Shown piece by piece: positions 62,565 to 64,000 of a stretch of 64,000 bases of DNA. The notes under the pieces were generated by a model. It was not told the DNA's origin. It did not search any database and worked only from the letters and a program-made list of their open reading frames with translations. The translations under genes and the position numbers were made by a program. Every line of letters starts with the position of its first letter. The first letter of the stretch is position 1. Source of the DNA: Bradyrhizobium sp. AZCC 1610 (lineage in GTDB: Bacteria > Pseudomonadota > Alphaproteobacteria > Rhizobiales > Xanthobacteraceae); NCBI RefSeq assembly GCF_036924515.1, contig NZ_JAZHRR010000001.1:5117001-5181000 (forward strand), written 5' to 3'.

Positions 62565-63182
62565 TTAAGCTCTCTCCTCGGCGAGCACCTTCTGCACTGC
62601 CGGCCGCTCCGACATCCGCTTTCGGTGAGCCGCCACCTTGGGCAGCGTCGTAACATCGACGCCATCGGCTTCAAGCCAAAGCCCGATCGTGAACAGATAG
62701 GGGTCGCAGATCGTGTACTGCTCGCCCATCACCCACGGCCCCTTCAGCATGTCGCGCTCGATCAGCGCGAACCCTGCGGCCATGGTTTCCGGCACCTTGC
62801 GCTTCATGTCGGCGAACGAGGACTCCTCGACAGCCCAGCGATAGCCGCGCATCTTGTGGGCATGCGACACATGCACCGTGGAACAGAGATAGCTGTTGAA
62901 GGCCTGCGCCTGCGCGAACGCGAAGGGATCATCGGGCACCAGCCTGGCTTGCGGAAAGCTCTGCGCAATGTAGGCGAGGACTGCCGGCGTTTCGGTCAAG
63001 GTGCCACGGTCTGTCACCAGTGCCGGCACCCGCCCCTTCGGGTTGATGGCAAGATATTGCGGGGTGGTCTGCTGGCTGTTCTTGAAGTCGAGGCGCTCCG
63101 CCGCATAGGAGGCGCCGGCCTCCTCCAGAGCGATATGCGAAGCCAGCGCACAGGTGCCGGGGGCGTAATAGAGCTTGAACAT
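62565..63182 (-). CDS. Glutathione S-transferase, beta-like
   Basis: Starts M-F-K-L-Y-Y-A-P-G-T-C-A-L-A-S-H-I-A-L-E-E-A-G, with the Cys residue of beta-class GSTs (residue 10-11). Then A-I-N-P-K-G-R-V-P-A-L and T-E-T-P-A-V-L-A-Y-I-A. 205 aa. Convergent with the LysR gene. It is separate in type from the GST at 59625. Confidence 0.88.
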   Translation of the reverse strand: MFKLYYAPGTCALASHIALEEAGASYAAERLDFKNSQQTTPQYLAINPKGRVPALVTDRGTLTETPAVLAYIAQSFPQARLVPDDPFAFAQAQAFNSYLCSTVHVSHAHKMRGYRWAVEESSFADMKRKVPETMAAGFALIERDMLKGPWVMGEQYTICDPYLFTIGLWLEADGVDVTTLPKVAAHRKRMSERPAVQKVLAEERA

Positions 63183-63310
63183 GTTGATCCTCACGGGGGA
63201 TGCCCGAGGTTAGCCGCGCGTTGGCCCGCCGTCCATCCCCGGAGCGTTGAAGCGCCCCTGCGCCACACGCAAGCCCCGGCGTACCACCAACCTGCCCGCG
63301 GCCGGCGCGT

Positions 63311-63787
63311 TCACGCCGCGCGCGGCTGAAGCTTTCCCTCGATATAGACGCTGACGATCGTGTCATCGGCGGGACAATGCTCGGGAGCGACCGCCGTGAG
63401 CTGGGCCTGGATGCACTTCCACGCGCCGTTCTCGAACAGATATGTATCGGTGTACATGGTCATGCCAGTTACTTCATTTCCACCTCGGCGGCGCGTGTGC
63501 TTGTTGGTGGAACGCACCAGCGCAACGTCGCCGATAACGGTAATGAGTTCATCACGGACGTCCCAGTAGACGATGACCTTCGGATCGAACGCCGTCGCCC
63601 AATACTTTAGATAGGTCGCACGATCCCATCGCTGGCCCGTGGACAAGATGGTAATGAAGGCTGGATGAAGTATCGCGTCGTGCGAAGCCACGTCGTTGGT
63701 CACGAAATTATGGATGAAGCGGGCGTTCAGCGCACGCAGTTCGTTCATCGTCTCGGCCGATTGATGATCGCGCGGAGCAAGTTGCAT
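63311..63787 (-). CDS. NTF2-like protein (DUF4440-type), 158 aa
   Basis: Starts M-Q-L-A-P-R-D-H-Q-S and has helix A-R-F-I-H-N-F-V-T-N-D-V-A, then L-H-P-A-F-I-T-I-L-S-T-G and the C-terminal strands T-D-T-Y-L-F-E-N-G-A-W-K-C-I-Q-A-Q. This is a second NTF2-like protein, of the DUF4440 type. GGAGAT lies just before ATG 63787. It starts 19 bp after the stop of the regulator, in the same direction. Confidence 0.82.
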   Translation of the reverse strand: MQLAPRDHQSAETMNELRALNARFIHNFVTNDVASHDAILHPAFITILSTGQRWDRATYLKYWATAFDPKVIVYWDVRDELITVIGDVALVRSTNKHTRRRGGNEVTGMTMYTDTYLFENGAWKCIQAQLTAVAPEHCPADDTIVSVYIEGKLQPRAA

Positions 63788-63806
63788 TTCAATCTCCTGA
63801 GTTTTG

Positions 63807-64000
63807 TCAAAGTGCGAGTTGTCGCGCCTTCTCGGCGGCCGCGTCATCCGCCGGAAAGAAACATTCGATCTTGATCTGTTGCAGCGCTGCGTCCATCGGC
63901 ATCGCCAGAGTCGTAAAGGTGGAGAAGAAGGCGAGACGAAAGTCACCCTTGGCAAGGTGCATCGTCATGACCGGAGCCGACGCCGACGACTGGCGGGGGA
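63807..64000 (-). CDS. XRE-family regulator with MmyB-like ligand domain, C-terminal part
   Basis: Cut by the right edge. The visible 64 residues include H-L-A-K-G-D-F-R-L-A-F-F-S-T-F-T-T-L-A-M-P and I-K-I-E-C-F-F-P-A-D-D-A-A. These match the end of the MmyB-like ligand-binding domain that follows an XRE HTH in many actinobacterial and proteobacterial regulators. It probably regulates the NTF2-like gene next to it. Confidence 0.7.
   Translation of the reverse strand, partial: PRQSSASAPVMTMHLAKGDFRLAFFSTFTTLAMPMDAALQQIKIECFFPADDAAAEKARQLAL

Overview
The window is about 64 kb of GC-rich chromosome from an alphaproteobacterium, most likely Bradyrhizobium or a close relative in the Nitrobacteraceae. 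That assignment rests on several things: a CcrM-type adenine methyltransferase with GANTC sites in its own leader, small families common in this group (DUF3551, DUF1236, DUF6894, DUF3096, DUF2934), two-subunit glycyl-tRNA synthetase, pyruvate phosphate dikinase with a Lys/Ala-rich tail, and many dispersed palindromic intergenic repeats. No database search was possible, so family names come from reading motifs.

Region by region. 1-10.6 kb is an accessory region ending at tRNA-Pro(CGG). It holds small secreted or hypothetical proteins, a decayed IS256-family transposase, two separate radC 3'-end remnants, a truncated tyrosine recombinase 8 bp from the tRNA 3' end, and one intact cargo: a five-gene peptide/nickel-type ABC importer facing an isocitrate-lyase/PEP-mutase family enzyme. 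10.8-21.9 kb is core housekeeping: TsaC/Sua5, an FAD-linked 2-hydroxyacid dehydrogenase, two Nudix enzymes, an SRAP protein, a HAD phosphatase, a dihydroorotase, YgfZ, Tag, an HD hydrolase and a tyrosine phosphatase. 22-34 kb has a 901-aa DUF2339 membrane protein, AcuI-type reductase, an MFS carrier, a SleB cell-wall hydrolase and PPDK. 34.4-40.7 kb holds a methyltransferase, glyQS, an S49 peptidase, a TrmN6-like methyltransferase and DUF2007. 40.8-47.3 kb holds polyprenyl diphosphate synthase, LysE, IspE, a TPR protein and ETF-QO. 47.4-59.5 kb holds a UDG, GT39, RNase HII, acetyltransferases, a radical SAM protein, a MarR-GNAT regulator with a striking palindromic operator, MoaB, a zinc metallopeptidase and CcrM. 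59.6-64 kb is a detoxification-like cluster with two GSTs, two NTF2-like proteins, an AhpD/CMD-fold protein, LysR and the end of an XRE regulator.

Two core genes, glyS and a dihydroorotase, are each split by one extra base in a GGG run on the coding strand. Deleting one base restores exactly 699 and 444 codons. Because glyS is the only glycyl-tRNA synthetase beta subunit seen here, sequence error is the leading explanation, and other frameshifts in this assembly deserve suspicion.

I found no CRISPR array, rRNA operon, intact IS or obvious new defence system. The most distinctive signals are the PPDK histone-like tail, four GANTC sites within 81 bp at ccrM, the 42-bp palindrome before the MarR-GNAT gene, the inverted repeat pair bracketing lysE, the UDG lacking two of four cluster cysteines, and the island remnants beside tRNA-Pro.
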